From the NCBI GenBank assembly GCA_937899395.1, contig CALBPU010000134.1, positions 1-28,826 of the forward strand: a stretch of DNA of 28,826 nt, given 5' to 3'. The notes under the pieces are model-generated. The model searched no databases, was not told the origin of the DNA, and was given only the letters and a program-made list of their open reading frames with translations. The position numbers and the translations under genes are program-made. The DNA is from an uncultured Fretibacterium sp. GTDB lineage: Bacteria; Synergistota; Synergistia; Synergistales; Aminobacteriaceae. Positions 14,751 to 22,289 of the stretch are shown piece after piece. The first letter of the stretch is position 1. Every line of letters begins with the position of its first letter.

Positions 14751-16190
14751 ATGGAACTTTACGAACTTAATTTATTTATGCTGACGGAAGGATTGAAGGA
14801 GAAAAAATTTTCGCCCGCCGAAGTCTTTGAGTCCTGCAAAAACAGAATCGACAAATGCGAAAAAAATATTCATGCCTTTATAACCCGTACAGACGAAATC
14901 GCTAAATCTCAGCTTAATGAAAATAATTCAGGGATTTTTGCAGGAATACCTACCGTCTTAAAAGATAATTTATGTACTAAGGGGATAAGGACTACTGCCG
15001 CAAGCAAAATTTTAGGTGATTGGAAACCGCCCTATGACGCTACAGCATGGAAAGATTTACGTGAAGCCGGTGCTATCTTAATGGGCAAAGTAAATATGGA
15101 CGAGTTCGCAATGGGAAATACTTGCGGAAATTCTGCTTTCGGAGCAACTCATAATCCCAACGATATTTCAAGAGTTCCCGGAGGAAGTTCGGGAGGAAGT
15201 GCTGCTGCTGTAAGTGCGGGCTATGTTCCTTTTGCATTAGGAAGCGATACGGGCGGCTCAATTCGTCAGCCTGCTTCATATTGCGGAGTTTACGGCTTAA
15301 AACCCACTTACGGAATGGTCAGCAGATACGGCTTAATTTCTTACGGCTCATCATTAGATCAAATAGGCCCGTTTGCAAGGACTATCAGAGATTTACAAAT
15401 GTTAATGTCTGTTATAGGCCAATATGATCCTATGGATTCAAGCTGCTTCCGTGAAAAAAATCACGACTTCACTCACTCTGAAGATGTAAGTGTAAAAGGC
15501 AAAAAAATTGCTCTCGTAAAAGAATTTCAGGATTTCACGCTCGACGCACCTATCTATGAAGCTATGAAAAGAACTCAAAAGGTTTTGGAGGACGAAGGCG
15601 CAATTATTACGGAAGTTTCATTGCCGACTGTAGCACGTTACGCAGTAGCCTGTTATTATGCTCTTGCGATGTCTGAAGCTCACACAAATCTTGAACGTTA
15701 TGACGGTGTAAGACTCGGTTACACTGTTAAAGACGCTACAGGAATTAAAGAGATGTTTGAGAGAGTTCGTTCTTACGGATTTGGAAGCGAAGTTAAATCA
15801 CGAATTATCGCAGGAACATGTTTAACAGAGCCTTCAAGATGTGAGGAATATTACGTTGCAGCTACAAAAGTGAGAACTTTAATAGCTCAGGAATTTGCAA
15901 GGGCATTCGGTGAAGCTGATTTTATTTTGCAGCCTGTAACACCTTCATTGCCTCCTAAAATCGGTGAAGTTGATGAAGATGAATTGAAAGGTTACGAAAC
16001 GGATCTTTACACTTTGCCCGTAAATTTAGCAGGGCTTCCGGGACTTTCATTTTTCACAGGATATTCCGATAATCTGCCTGTAGGTTTACAGTTAATAGGC
16101 TCAAGGTGGAGCGACGCTGAACTTTTGAACACCGGAATAATTCTTGAACGTCATTTAGGCACACCTAAAATTGCAAACGGAGGCGAATAA
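14751..16190 (+). CDS. gatA: Glu/Asp-tRNA amidotransferase subunit A
   Basis: 479-aa amidase subunit that releases ammonia from glutamine for transfer to the tRNA-bound amino acid. The amidase signature GGSSGGSAAAVSAGYVPFA and the following GSDTGGSIRQPA are intact, giving the Ser-cisSer-Lys triad as Lys71, Ser146 and Ser170; the spacing equals that of the characterised GatA enzymes. The C-terminal part has NLAGLPGLSFFTGYSDNLPVGLQLIG, where the family normally has AGLPA-S-P; the Phe-Phe there is only a small variation. The ammonia is passed on to GatB. The gene lies 6 bp after gatC and 6 bp before gatB; GGAGGA at the end of gatC is its ribosome site. Confidence 0.97.
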   Translation: MELYELNLFMLTEGLKEKKFSPAEVFESCKNRIDKCEKNIHAFITRTDEIAKSQLNENNSGIFAGIPTVLKDNLCTKGIRTTAASKILGDWKPPYDATAWKDLREAGAILMGKVNMDEFAMGNTCGNSAFGATHNPNDISRVPGGSSGGSAAAVSAGYVPFALGSDTGGSIRQPASYCGVYGLKPTYGMVSRYGLISYGSSLDQIGPFARTIRDLQMLMSVIGQYDPMDSSCFREKNHDFTHSEDVSVKGKKIALVKEFQDFTLDAPIYEAMKRTQKVLEDEGAIITEVSLPTVARYAVACYYALAMSEAHTNLERYDGVRLGYTVKDATGIKEMFERVRSYGFGSEVKSRIIAGTCLTEPSRCEEYYVAATKVRTLIAQEFARAFGEADFILQPVTPSLPPKIGEVDEDELKGYETDLYTLPVNLAGLPGLSFFTGYSDNLPVGLQLIGSRWSDAELLNTGIILERHLGTPKIANGGE

Positions 16191-16196
16191 TTAATC

Positions 16197-17657
16197 ATGG
16201 CCGAATTAACTTTTACACCTGTAATAGGAATTGAAATTCATATAAGGCTCAAGAGCGATTCAAAACTCTTTTGTTCATGTTCAACAAATACCGACGCACC
16301 TGCTAACACAAATATATGTCCTGTATGTATGGGATTGCCGGGATCATTGCCGAGATTAAATCACAGAGTTGTTGAGCAGGGAATGTTGGCGGGATTTGCA
16401 TTAAACTGCGGTATTCGTCCGAAATCATTATTTTTCAGGAAATCATATTTTTATCCTGATTTACCGAAAGGACATCAGGTCAGTCAATGCGACTTGCCTA
16501 TAACAACATCAGGCTATATTGAAGTTCATGATGCTGAAGGCAATCTGAAAAAAATCCGTGTTCATCATTTACATTTAGAGGAAGACGTAGGAAGCCTTCA
16601 TCACAGTGCATCAGACGGAAGACTTGAAGGAGCTGATACTTCGTACGTTGACTATAACAGATCGGGAACTCCTCTTGCCGAAATAGTTTCAGAACCTGAT
16701 GTATCTTCAGCTAAAGAAGCCGTTGAATATGTAACGACTTTGAGACGCAGGGTAATTTATTCGGGAGCTTCAGACGTTGAACTTGAAAAAGGCATGATGA
16801 GATTTGACGCAAATGTTTCGATGAAATGTTCGGACGGACGTTGGGGCAAAAAAGTTGAGGTTAAGAACATGAATTCATTTAAGGCTCTCGAACGCGCTAT
16901 CGAATTTGAAATCAAACGTCAGAAAAAAATGATGCTCAACGGCGAGGAAGTTAAACAGGAAACACGACACTGGAACGACGCTAAAGGAATAACCAGCGCT
17001 TCACGTATAAAAGAATTTTACAGAAAGTTTATCGTTGAACCTGATTTGCCGCCTCTATATATCACTCAGGAATGGATCGACGAAATGAGAGCAAAAATGC
17101 CCGAAATGCCTGATGTAAGAGCCAATCGTTATGTCAAAGAATGGGGAATTGCTCAAGAGGTTGCGGACGTTTTGACCGACGATAAAAATTTAGCCGATTA
17201 CTTTGAAGCATGTGTTAAAGCAGGAGCTAATCCTGTGAGGGGGGCTAACTGGGTTAAGACGGAAGTTTTAAGAGTGTTAAATGAGAAGCAGATAAAAATT
17301 TCCGACTTCACAATTAAACCTGAAGTTCTTGCGAGCTTAGTTTCAAAAGTTGACGATAAAAAATTATCAACAACTCAGGGCAAAGAAGTCTTTGATTACA
17401 TGATTGAAAACAAAATCGGAATTGATGAAGCCGTTAAAGCTCTCGGAATTACTGAAGGCGGAGTGGGCGGAAATGTCTTAGGCGAAATTATTCAAGCTGT
17501 AATCAAAGCCAATCCTGATGTAATTGAGGAAATTAAATCAGGTAAGGACAAAAAAGGAAAGAAGCTGAAATTTTTGCAGGGTCTCGTAATGAAAGAGACT
17601 AAAGGACAGGCAAAACCTCAGGAAGTTGCACAAGCAATCGAAGAAGCTCTGAAATAA
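16197..17657 (+). CDS. gatB: Glu/Asp-tRNA amidotransferase subunit B
   Basis: 486-aa kinase/transamidase subunit that phosphorylates the Glu or Asp on tRNA and then accepts the ammonia. The N-terminal cradle shows GIEIHIRL and the zinc-binding Cys26, Cys28, Cys41 and Cys44 (CSC ... CPVC) followed by MGLPGSLPRLN. HLEEDVG, DYNRSGTPLAEIV and FDANVSM are the active-site blocks. The C-terminal helical and YqeY-like domain ends with QAIEEALK and recognises the tRNA elbow. Full length. The presence of gatCAB implies that at least one of Gln-tRNA and Asn-tRNA is made indirectly; the adjacent aspS may supply the Asp-tRNA(Asn) substrate (see findings). Confidence 0.97.
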   Translation: MAELTFTPVIGIEIHIRLKSDSKLFCSCSTNTDAPANTNICPVCMGLPGSLPRLNHRVVEQGMLAGFALNCGIRPKSLFFRKSYFYPDLPKGHQVSQCDLPITTSGYIEVHDAEGNLKKIRVHHLHLEEDVGSLHHSASDGRLEGADTSYVDYNRSGTPLAEIVSEPDVSSAKEAVEYVTTLRRRVIYSGASDVELEKGMMRFDANVSMKCSDGRWGKKVEVKNMNSFKALERAIEFEIKRQKKMMLNGEEVKQETRHWNDAKGITSASRIKEFYRKFIVEPDLPPLYITQEWIDEMRAKMPEMPDVRANRYVKEWGIAQEVADVLTDDKNLADYFEACVKAGANPVRGANWVKTEVLRVLNEKQIKISDFTIKPEVLASLVSKVDDKKLSTTQGKEVFDYMIENKIGIDEAVKALGITEGGVGGNVLGEIIQAVIKANPDVIEEIKSGKDKKGKKLKFLQGLVMKETKGQAKPQEVAQAIEEALK

Positions 17658-17690
17658 ATTTATACCCCCTGTAGCAAAGAGGGAAAAAAT

Positions 17691-17720
17691 ATGGAGGATA
17701 AGCAAGCTGAAGTCCGTTAA
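17691..17720 (+). other. Nine-codon mini-ORF in a possible structured leader
   Basis: The gap between gatB and the metal regulator holds ATG to TAA reading MEDKQAEVR, with GAGGG 8 nt upstream. Its first bases also provide GGAGGA (17693-17698), which pairs perfectly with TCCTCC at 17733-17738. This may be a leader peptide with a hairpin or chance; there is no sequence support beyond that. No other gene was seen at 17658-17819. Confidence 0.25.
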
Positions 17721-17774
17721 GCCTCATAAACGTCCTCCTGAAGAAGATGATTATTAAGCTTTTTGTTCAGCATG

Positions 17775-17780
17775 TATAAT
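17775..17780 (+). promoter_or_regulatory. Probable -10 box of the metal regulator gene
   Basis: A consensus TATAAT lies 39 bp before the ATG of the regulator. The region 17 bp upstream is poor in -35 character, as expected for a regulated promoter, but no operator could be recognised. Confidence 0.4.
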
Positions 17781-17819
17781 TCTTAGATGACATAAACAAA
17801 ATTTGAGGTGAAAAATTTT

Positions 17820-18488
17820 ATGATCACTCCACGCATTGAAGATTATCTTGAAGAATTATTTTTGCTGGAAAGTACAGGACGAAGTGTAACGGTTACAGAT
17901 CTTGCAGAACGTCTTAATATCACTAAAGGCACTGTAACCGCTACCGTTCAAAAATTAGTTGAGCTTGAAATGTTAGAACACGAACGTTACGGCAGGCTTC
18001 ATTTAACGGACGCAGGACGATTAAAAGGTATGACAGTTTTCAGAAGGCATGAAGGATTTAGGGCATTCTTTCATGAAATTCTCGGTCTAGATTTTGATCA
18101 TTCTTCCGAAATGGCTTGTTCAATGGAACATTATATTGATACCGTAACAGAGGAAAGATTATATGCCCTTCTCGAATGTTTCAGGAAAGCTAAAGCAGAA
18201 CATCAAGTTTGGGTTGACGAAATTTTTATGGCGATTGAAAAACCTGTTTTGCTTGTGCCTGTGCCTTTGACTTTGTGCGAGGAAGGTTCGGAAGGGATAA
18301 TTTTAAGGCTTACTGCTGAAAAATCTTTGCGTGAAAAATTAATTAAACTTGGATTTTCTGCCGGAACTACGATAAAAATGCTTGAGAGAGAAGATCAGAA
18401 TTTCAAATGTAAAGTCGGACATAAAATTATTAATCTGCCATTGAATGAGGCTGCAACAATTTGGCTTCAAAGACCATCGAAAATGTAA
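17820..18488 (+). CDS. DtxR/MntR-family metal-dependent repressor
   Basis: 222-aa regulator that binds DNA when loaded with Mn2+ or Fe2+ and represses metal-uptake genes. The winged helix (VTVTDLAERLNITKGTVTATVQKL, wing YGRLHLTDAG), the metal-binding dimerisation domain, and a C-terminal SH3-like FeoA-type domain (LIKLGFSAGTTIKML) are all present. Metal ligands fall at Asp8, Glu11, His77, Cys100, Glu103 and His104. In MntR the fourth is Glu99, in DtxR the first is Met10 and the fourth Cys102, so this protein mixes both. The ATG at 17820 is chosen because it puts these residues at the MntR positions and has GAGGTG upstream; a GTG at 17808 is the longer option. It is followed by aspS after 69 bp. 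Confidence 0.85.
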   Translation: MITPRIEDYLEELFLLESTGRSVTVTDLAERLNITKGTVTATVQKLVELEMLEHERYGRLHLTDAGRLKGMTVFRRHEGFRAFFHEILGLDFDHSSEMACSMEHYIDTVTEERLYALLECFRKAKAEHQVWVDEIFMAIEKPVLLVPVPLTLCEEGSEGIILRLTAEKSLREKLIKLGFSAGTTIKMLEREDQNFKCKVGHKIINLPLNEAATIWLQRPSKM

Positions 18489-18557
18489 AATCCGAAAAAA
18501 AGTTATAATATCCGAGTAAAAAAATTAATTTGTATTTAAGGAGACTTAAAAATATAA

Positions 18558-20360
18558 ATGGCAAAAATTTTTGATAAGACTTGGCAAAGGACTTCATTGT
18601 GCGGACTGTTCACTGAAGCCGATGCGGGAAAAGAAGTCAGAGCTAACGGTTGGGTACGTGCCAGACGTGATTTAGGCGGAATAATTTTTATTGAGATTTG
18701 GGACTGGACAGGCCCTATTCAGATCGTGTTTAATCCTGAAGCAGGTGAAATTCATAAGCTCGCTGCAAGTTTAAGAAATGAATATTGCGTAGCTGTTAAA
18801 GGCAGAATGAGAATTAGACCTGAAGGTACTGAGAATCCCGAACTTAAAACTGGAAATATTGAAATAGTCGCAAGCGATTTCCTCGTAATGTCAAAGGCTA
18901 AACCGCTTCCCTTTGAAGTTGGAGACGAAACCGATAATGTTGACGAAAATATCAGGCTCAAATATCGTTATCTTGATATGCGCCGTGAAAAAATGCAGAA
19001 AAATATGCGAACACGTGCAAAAATTAATTCGTTCACACGCAAATACCTTGAGGAAAGAAATTTCGTTGAACTTGAAACACCCATGCTCACAAAAGCTACT
19101 CCCGAAGGTGCAAGAGATTATTTAGTGCCGAGCAGAGTTAATCAAGGTTGCTTTTATGCTCTTCCTCAATCACCTCAGCTCTTCAAACAAATTTTAATGA
19201 TTAGCGGTTTCGACAGATATTATCAAATTGCAAGATGTTTCAGAGATGAGGACTTGAGAGCCGACAGACAGCCCGAATTTACTCAAGTTGATATTGAGAT
19301 GAGCTACATTGTTGAAGATGATGTAATGGAATTAATCGAAGGTTATATGAAGGGGCTTTTCAAATTAATCAGGGGCGTTGATATTCCGACACCGTTTATA
19401 AGAATGCCTTATTGGGAAGCAATGGATAAATACGGGAGCGATAAACCCGATTTAAGAGTGAAGCTTGAACTTTGTGATTTGTCAGAGGCATTTAGAAATT
19501 CAGGCTTTGACCCCTTCAAAAAGATTCTCGAAGCCGGCGGAGTTGTAAGAGGTTTAAGACTTCCAGGAGGAGCTTCAATGTCCCGTAAAGAAATTATGGA
19601 CTTGGAAGCAAGAGCAATTAAACTTGGAACTTCCGGACTTGCTAATTTCTTGTACAAAGAAGGCGGATTGAAAGGGCCTCTTGTAAAATTCTTATCACCT
19701 GATGATCTTGAAAAAGTTCGTGAGCTTGGAAAAATGGAACTTGATGACGCTTTATTTATCGTTGCTAATGAATCAAGAGGAAAAGCCTGCGAGATTTTAG
19801 GGACATTACGTCTTGAGCTTGGTAAAAAACGTGAAGATTTATTTGATGATTCACCTGATAATTGGAAATTTTTATGGGTAACTGATTTCCCGTTATTTGA
19901 GTGGAGCACCGAAGAAAAACGCTGGGTCGCAATGCACCACCCGTTCACCTCACCTGCTCTTGATAACGAAACTCCTTTTGATGAAGACCCCGAACATGCT
20001 TTAGCCCGTGCTTATGACTGCGTGTTAAACGGCAATGAAGTCGGAGGAGGCTCAATAAGGATTCATGATCCTGAAGTTCAGGCGAGGTTATTTAAGAGTT
20101 TGGGAATTACTCCTGAGGAAGCGAAAAGGAGATTCGGATTTTTCATTGATGCTCTTTCATACGGTACACCGCCTCACGGAGGGCTTGCACTTGGAGTTGA
20201 CAGGCTCGTGATGTTATTGTGCGGAGGAAATTCAATTCGTGATGTTATGGCATTCCCGAAAACTCAAAAGGCTCAATGTTTAATGTCAGGTGCTGCTGAT
20301 ACGGTTGAACAGGAACGTCTCGATGAACTTGCAATAAAAGTTGTAAAAGAGGAAGAATAA
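18558..20360 (+). CDS. aspS: Aspartyl-tRNA synthetase
   Basis: 600-aa bacterial-type class II enzyme that charges tRNA-Asp. The N-terminal OB fold (GWVRARRDLGGIIFIEIWD) recognises the anticodon. Motif 1 is around ELETPMLTKATPEGARDY; motif 2 reads FRDEDLRADRQPEFTQVDIE; the GAD domain follows (DKPDLRVKLEL to about residue 415); motif 3 is GLALGVDRLVMLL. At the positions that separate discriminating from non-discriminating AspRS, the protein has Leu39 (discriminating type) and Gly90 in RPEG (non-discriminating type), so specificity is open. An AAGGAGA at 18538-18544 serves as ribosome site at a rather long 13-nt spacing. It is a separate unit, with a terminator after it at 20367-20399. Confidence 0.97.
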   Translation: MAKIFDKTWQRTSLCGLFTEADAGKEVRANGWVRARRDLGGIIFIEIWDWTGPIQIVFNPEAGEIHKLAASLRNEYCVAVKGRMRIRPEGTENPELKTGNIEIVASDFLVMSKAKPLPFEVGDETDNVDENIRLKYRYLDMRREKMQKNMRTRAKINSFTRKYLEERNFVELETPMLTKATPEGARDYLVPSRVNQGCFYALPQSPQLFKQILMISGFDRYYQIARCFRDEDLRADRQPEFTQVDIEMSYIVEDDVMELIEGYMKGLFKLIRGVDIPTPFIRMPYWEAMDKYGSDKPDLRVKLELCDLSEAFRNSGFDPFKKILEAGGVVRGLRLPGGASMSRKEIMDLEARAIKLGTSGLANFLYKEGGLKGPLVKFLSPDDLEKVRELGKMELDDALFIVANESRGKACEILGTLRLELGKKREDLFDDSPDNWKFLWVTDFPLFEWSTEEKRWVAMHHPFTSPALDNETPFDEDPEHALARAYDCVLNGNEVGGGSIRIHDPEVQARLFKSLGITPEEAKRRFGFFIDALSYGTPPHGGLALGVDRLVMLLCGGNSIRDVMAFPKTQKAQCLMSGAADTVEQERLDELAIKVVKEEE

Positions 20361-20366
20361 AAATTA

Positions 20367-20399
20367 CCCCTCTCTGAAAAACAAAATTTCGGGGAGGGG
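20367..20399. terminator. Terminator between aspS and a decayed flavin-reductase fragment
   Basis: CCCCTC (20367-20372) pairs with GAGGGG (20394-20399), with GAAA/TTTC inside. It is flanked by A/T runs on both sides, so it may act for the plus-strand aspS and for the minus-strand remnant; the T run is best on the minus strand. Confidence 0.6.
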
Positions 20400-20405
20400 A
20401 AAAAT

Positions 20406-20657
20406 TTATTTCTTCATTAATTCGGCTCCAACTCTCCAAGCCTGAGCAAATTTTTCACCTGTACGGTAATAACTGTTTTGATATTGATCAAACATAACTG
20501 CATTAAGTTTTGAGGCATTAATTTTTCCGTTATCGTCTAAAACTTTTTCGTCAACATTTACATTAACAATAGTACCGACAACTCTTATTTATCCGAACAT
20601 CTCAGCTTCTTCACAGTTGTCAAGTTTTTTTGTAAAGGACTTGACGAAAAACAACTC
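20406..20657 (-). pseudogene. Decayed flavin-reductase-like gene, C-terminal fragment
   Basis: On the minus strand the frame ending at TAA 20406-20408 reads VVGTIVNVNVDEKVLDD, then NASKLNAVMFDQYQNSYY, then GEKFAQAWRVGAELMKK. This is the C-terminal half of a flavin reductase (FMN-binding flavoredoxin type; the YxRxGEKxxxAWxxG end is typical). Further upstream KKLDNCEEAEMFG is in the same frame but is followed by an in-frame TAA at 20589-20591, apparently replacing a Tyr codon, and another stop lies at 20658-20660. The N-terminal half is missing. The fapR promoter lies inside this fragment, so new regulatory DNA has taken over an old coding sequence, or the operon was joined here by deletion. 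Family call is moderate. Confidence 0.55.
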
Positions 20658-20669
20658 TCACAATATACT
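20641..20669 (+). promoter_or_regulatory. Promoter of the fapR-fab operon
   Basis: TTGACG (20641-20646) and TATACT (20664-20669) are separated by exactly 17 bp, one of the best sigma-70 matches in the window. It lies 36 bp before the fapR start, giving a leader of about 30 nt. Confidence 0.7.
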
Positions 20670-20695
20670 TTTCTGAAATTTTTTGCAATGAGGTA

Positions 20696-20712
20696 TTAAT
20701 AGCAGGTGCTAA
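20696..20712 (+). promoter_or_regulatory. Candidate FapR operator overlapping the fapR start codon
   Basis: TTAATAGCAGGTGCTAA matches the Bacillus FapR consensus TTAGTACCTGRTACTAA at 13 of 17 positions, and both outer TTA/TAA arms are perfect. The GTG start of fapR (20706-20708) lies inside the site, downstream of the promoter at 20641. It would let FapR repress its own operon; malonyl-CoA would release it. Inner symmetry is only partial. Confidence 0.5.
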
Positions 20713-21260
20713 AATCCGATAAAAAATCCAGGCATAATTTGTTGGCAAAAATTATTTCTGACAATCCAATGATTACAGACAACGAATTAGCTAAACGCTT
20801 AAATGTCAGTCTCAGTACTGTACGTCTTGACCGTGCTTTAATGGGAGTTCCGGAACTTCGTGAACGAATTAAAACTATGGCTCAAAATGCAATGAGCAAA
20901 TTACAATCTTTAAGTCCTTCCGAAGTAATCGGTGAATTATTAGAGCTTGAACCGAATAAATGGGCGTTATCCGTTCTTAAAACTGCTCGTGAAATGGCAT
21001 TCAGATTTACGGACATCGTGAGCGATAATTACGTTTATTCTCAGGCAAGTTCGATCGCTGTTGCAGTAATAGAAGCCGCTAATGTCATTATAGATTCGAT
21101 GAGAGGCGAATATAAGGGTCATGCTCATGTCGGTGATGTTTTGATTGCTCGTGCTAAAGTCGGAGTTAATCATGACGGCAAAAAGATTGTAAGTGTAAGA
21201 ACAAGAGTCGGAGATAAAGAAATTTTTGTCGGGCGTTTTATACTTGAAGTTATTGAATAA
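20706..21260 (+). CDS. fapR: FapR, malonyl-CoA-responsive regulator of lipid synthesis
   Basis: 184-aa repressor of fatty-acid and phospholipid genes. The N-terminal HTH is ITDNELAKRLNVSLSTVRLDRALMGVPELRERI; the C-terminal hot-dog domain (ASSIAVAVIEAANVIIDSMRGEYKGHAHVGDVLIARAKVG) binds malonyl-CoA, which lifts repression. The start is a GTG (20706) preceded by a GAGG at about 11 nt. It is the first gene of a long operon, with plsX 18 bp downstream, the same gene order as in Bacillus (fapR-plsX). The promoter and candidate operator directly before it predict autoregulation of the whole operon. Confidence 0.93.
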   Translation: MLKSDKKSRHNLLAKIISDNPMITDNELAKRLNVSLSTVRLDRALMGVPELRERIKTMAQNAMSKLQSLSPSEVIGELLELEPNKWALSVLKTAREMAFRFTDIVSDNYVYSQASSIAVAVIEAANVIIDSMRGEYKGHAHVGDVLIARAKVGVNHDGKKIVSVRTRVGDKEIFVGRFILEVIE

Positions 21261-21278
21261 AAGGCAGGTGAAAAAATT

Positions 21279-22271
21279 TTGAGCGAGAAAAATATTACGA
21301 TTGCCCTTGACGCTATGGGCGGTGATAATGCCCCTGATGAAATTTGCTTGGGAGCTTTGAAAGCCTGTGAAAAATTTGACGATGTTGAAATTGTTTTAAC
21401 TGGAAATTCAGAGAAGATTAAATCTTGCCTGAAACAAAATCATTCAAGAATCCATATCGAACATGCTGACGAAATAATTGACCCTGATGAACACCCTGCT
21501 AATGCTATTCGCAAGAAAAAAAATTCAAGTCTTCGTGTCGCTATGGAAATGATAAGAAGGGGTTATGCTCAAGGCTGTGTCAGTGCCGGGAGTACAGGAG
21601 CTATTGTTGCAGGAGGAGTTTTAGTTGTAGGCAGGCTCAAGGGAATTGACAGACCTGCATTGGGAGTTCCTATTCCTTCAATCGAAAAAATTTCATTTAT
21701 GCTCGATGTCGGAGCTACTGTAAGATGCAAACCCGAAAATTTATTACAGTTTGCTTTAATGGGCAGCATTTATTCCCATAAAATTTTGAAGGTCAATAAT
21801 CCTGAAATAAAATTATTATCAAACGGTACTGAAGAAATTAAAGGCGATGATACCGTATTAGGTGCAAGAGATTTAATTGAGAATAAAAATACTTTGAATT
21901 TCGGCGGCTATATTGAAGGCAACGATGTCGTTTGGGGAAAGGCTGACGTAATAGTTTGCGACGGCTTCAACGGAAATATTGCTCTGAAACTCGGTGAAGG
22001 TGTTATGCAGGGTCTTAAATCTCTACTAACTGATGAAGTCAAAAAATCTTTTATGGCTAAAACGGGAATGCTTTTAATGGCTCCTGTAGTGAAAAAGTTA
22101 TGGACGAGATTTAATTATGAACAATACGGAGGTTCACCGCTTCTCGGTGTCAACGGTGCTGTAATTAAAGCTCACGGGCGTTCTAAATCTCCTGCTGTTT
22201 TAAGCGCAATTTCCGTAGCCAGAAATTTTATATTGGAAAATGGAAACGGTTTAATCAGCCGTGAATTATAG
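21279..22271 (+). CDS. plsX: Phosphate acyltransferase PlsX
   Basis: 330-aa soluble enzyme that turns acyl-ACP into acyl-phosphate, the first committed step of phospholipid synthesis with PlsY. Family blocks are ITIALDAMGGDNAPDE, NAIRKKKNSSLRVAMEM, SAGSTGAIVAGGVLVVGRLKGIDRPALGVPIPS, LLSNGTEEIKGDD, GYIEGNDV and CDGFNGNIALKLGEG, and they cover the whole length. The start is TTG at 21279 with AGGTG at 21266-21270. The gene sits 18 bp after fapR and 18 bp before fabK. No plsY is in the window. Confidence 0.97.
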   Translation: MSEKNITIALDAMGGDNAPDEICLGALKACEKFDDVEIVLTGNSEKIKSCLKQNHSRIHIEHADEIIDPDEHPANAIRKKKNSSLRVAMEMIRRGYAQGCVSAGSTGAIVAGGVLVVGRLKGIDRPALGVPIPSIEKISFMLDVGATVRCKPENLLQFALMGSIYSHKILKVNNPEIKLLSNGTEEIKGDDTVLGARDLIENKNTLNFGGYIEGNDVVWGKADVIVCDGFNGNIALKLGEGVMQGLKSLLTDEVKKSFMAKTGMLLMAPVVKKLWTRFNYEQYGGSPLLGVNGAVIKAHGRSKSPAVLSAISVARNFILENGNGLISREL

Positions 22272-22289
22272 AGAGGTGAAAATTTTAAT

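Noticed and set aside
20625..20631. Frameshift at a T run in the flavin-reductase remnant
   Set aside because: On recounting, the run is 7 bases and the frame is continuous; only the in-frame stop at 20589-20591 breaks the gene.
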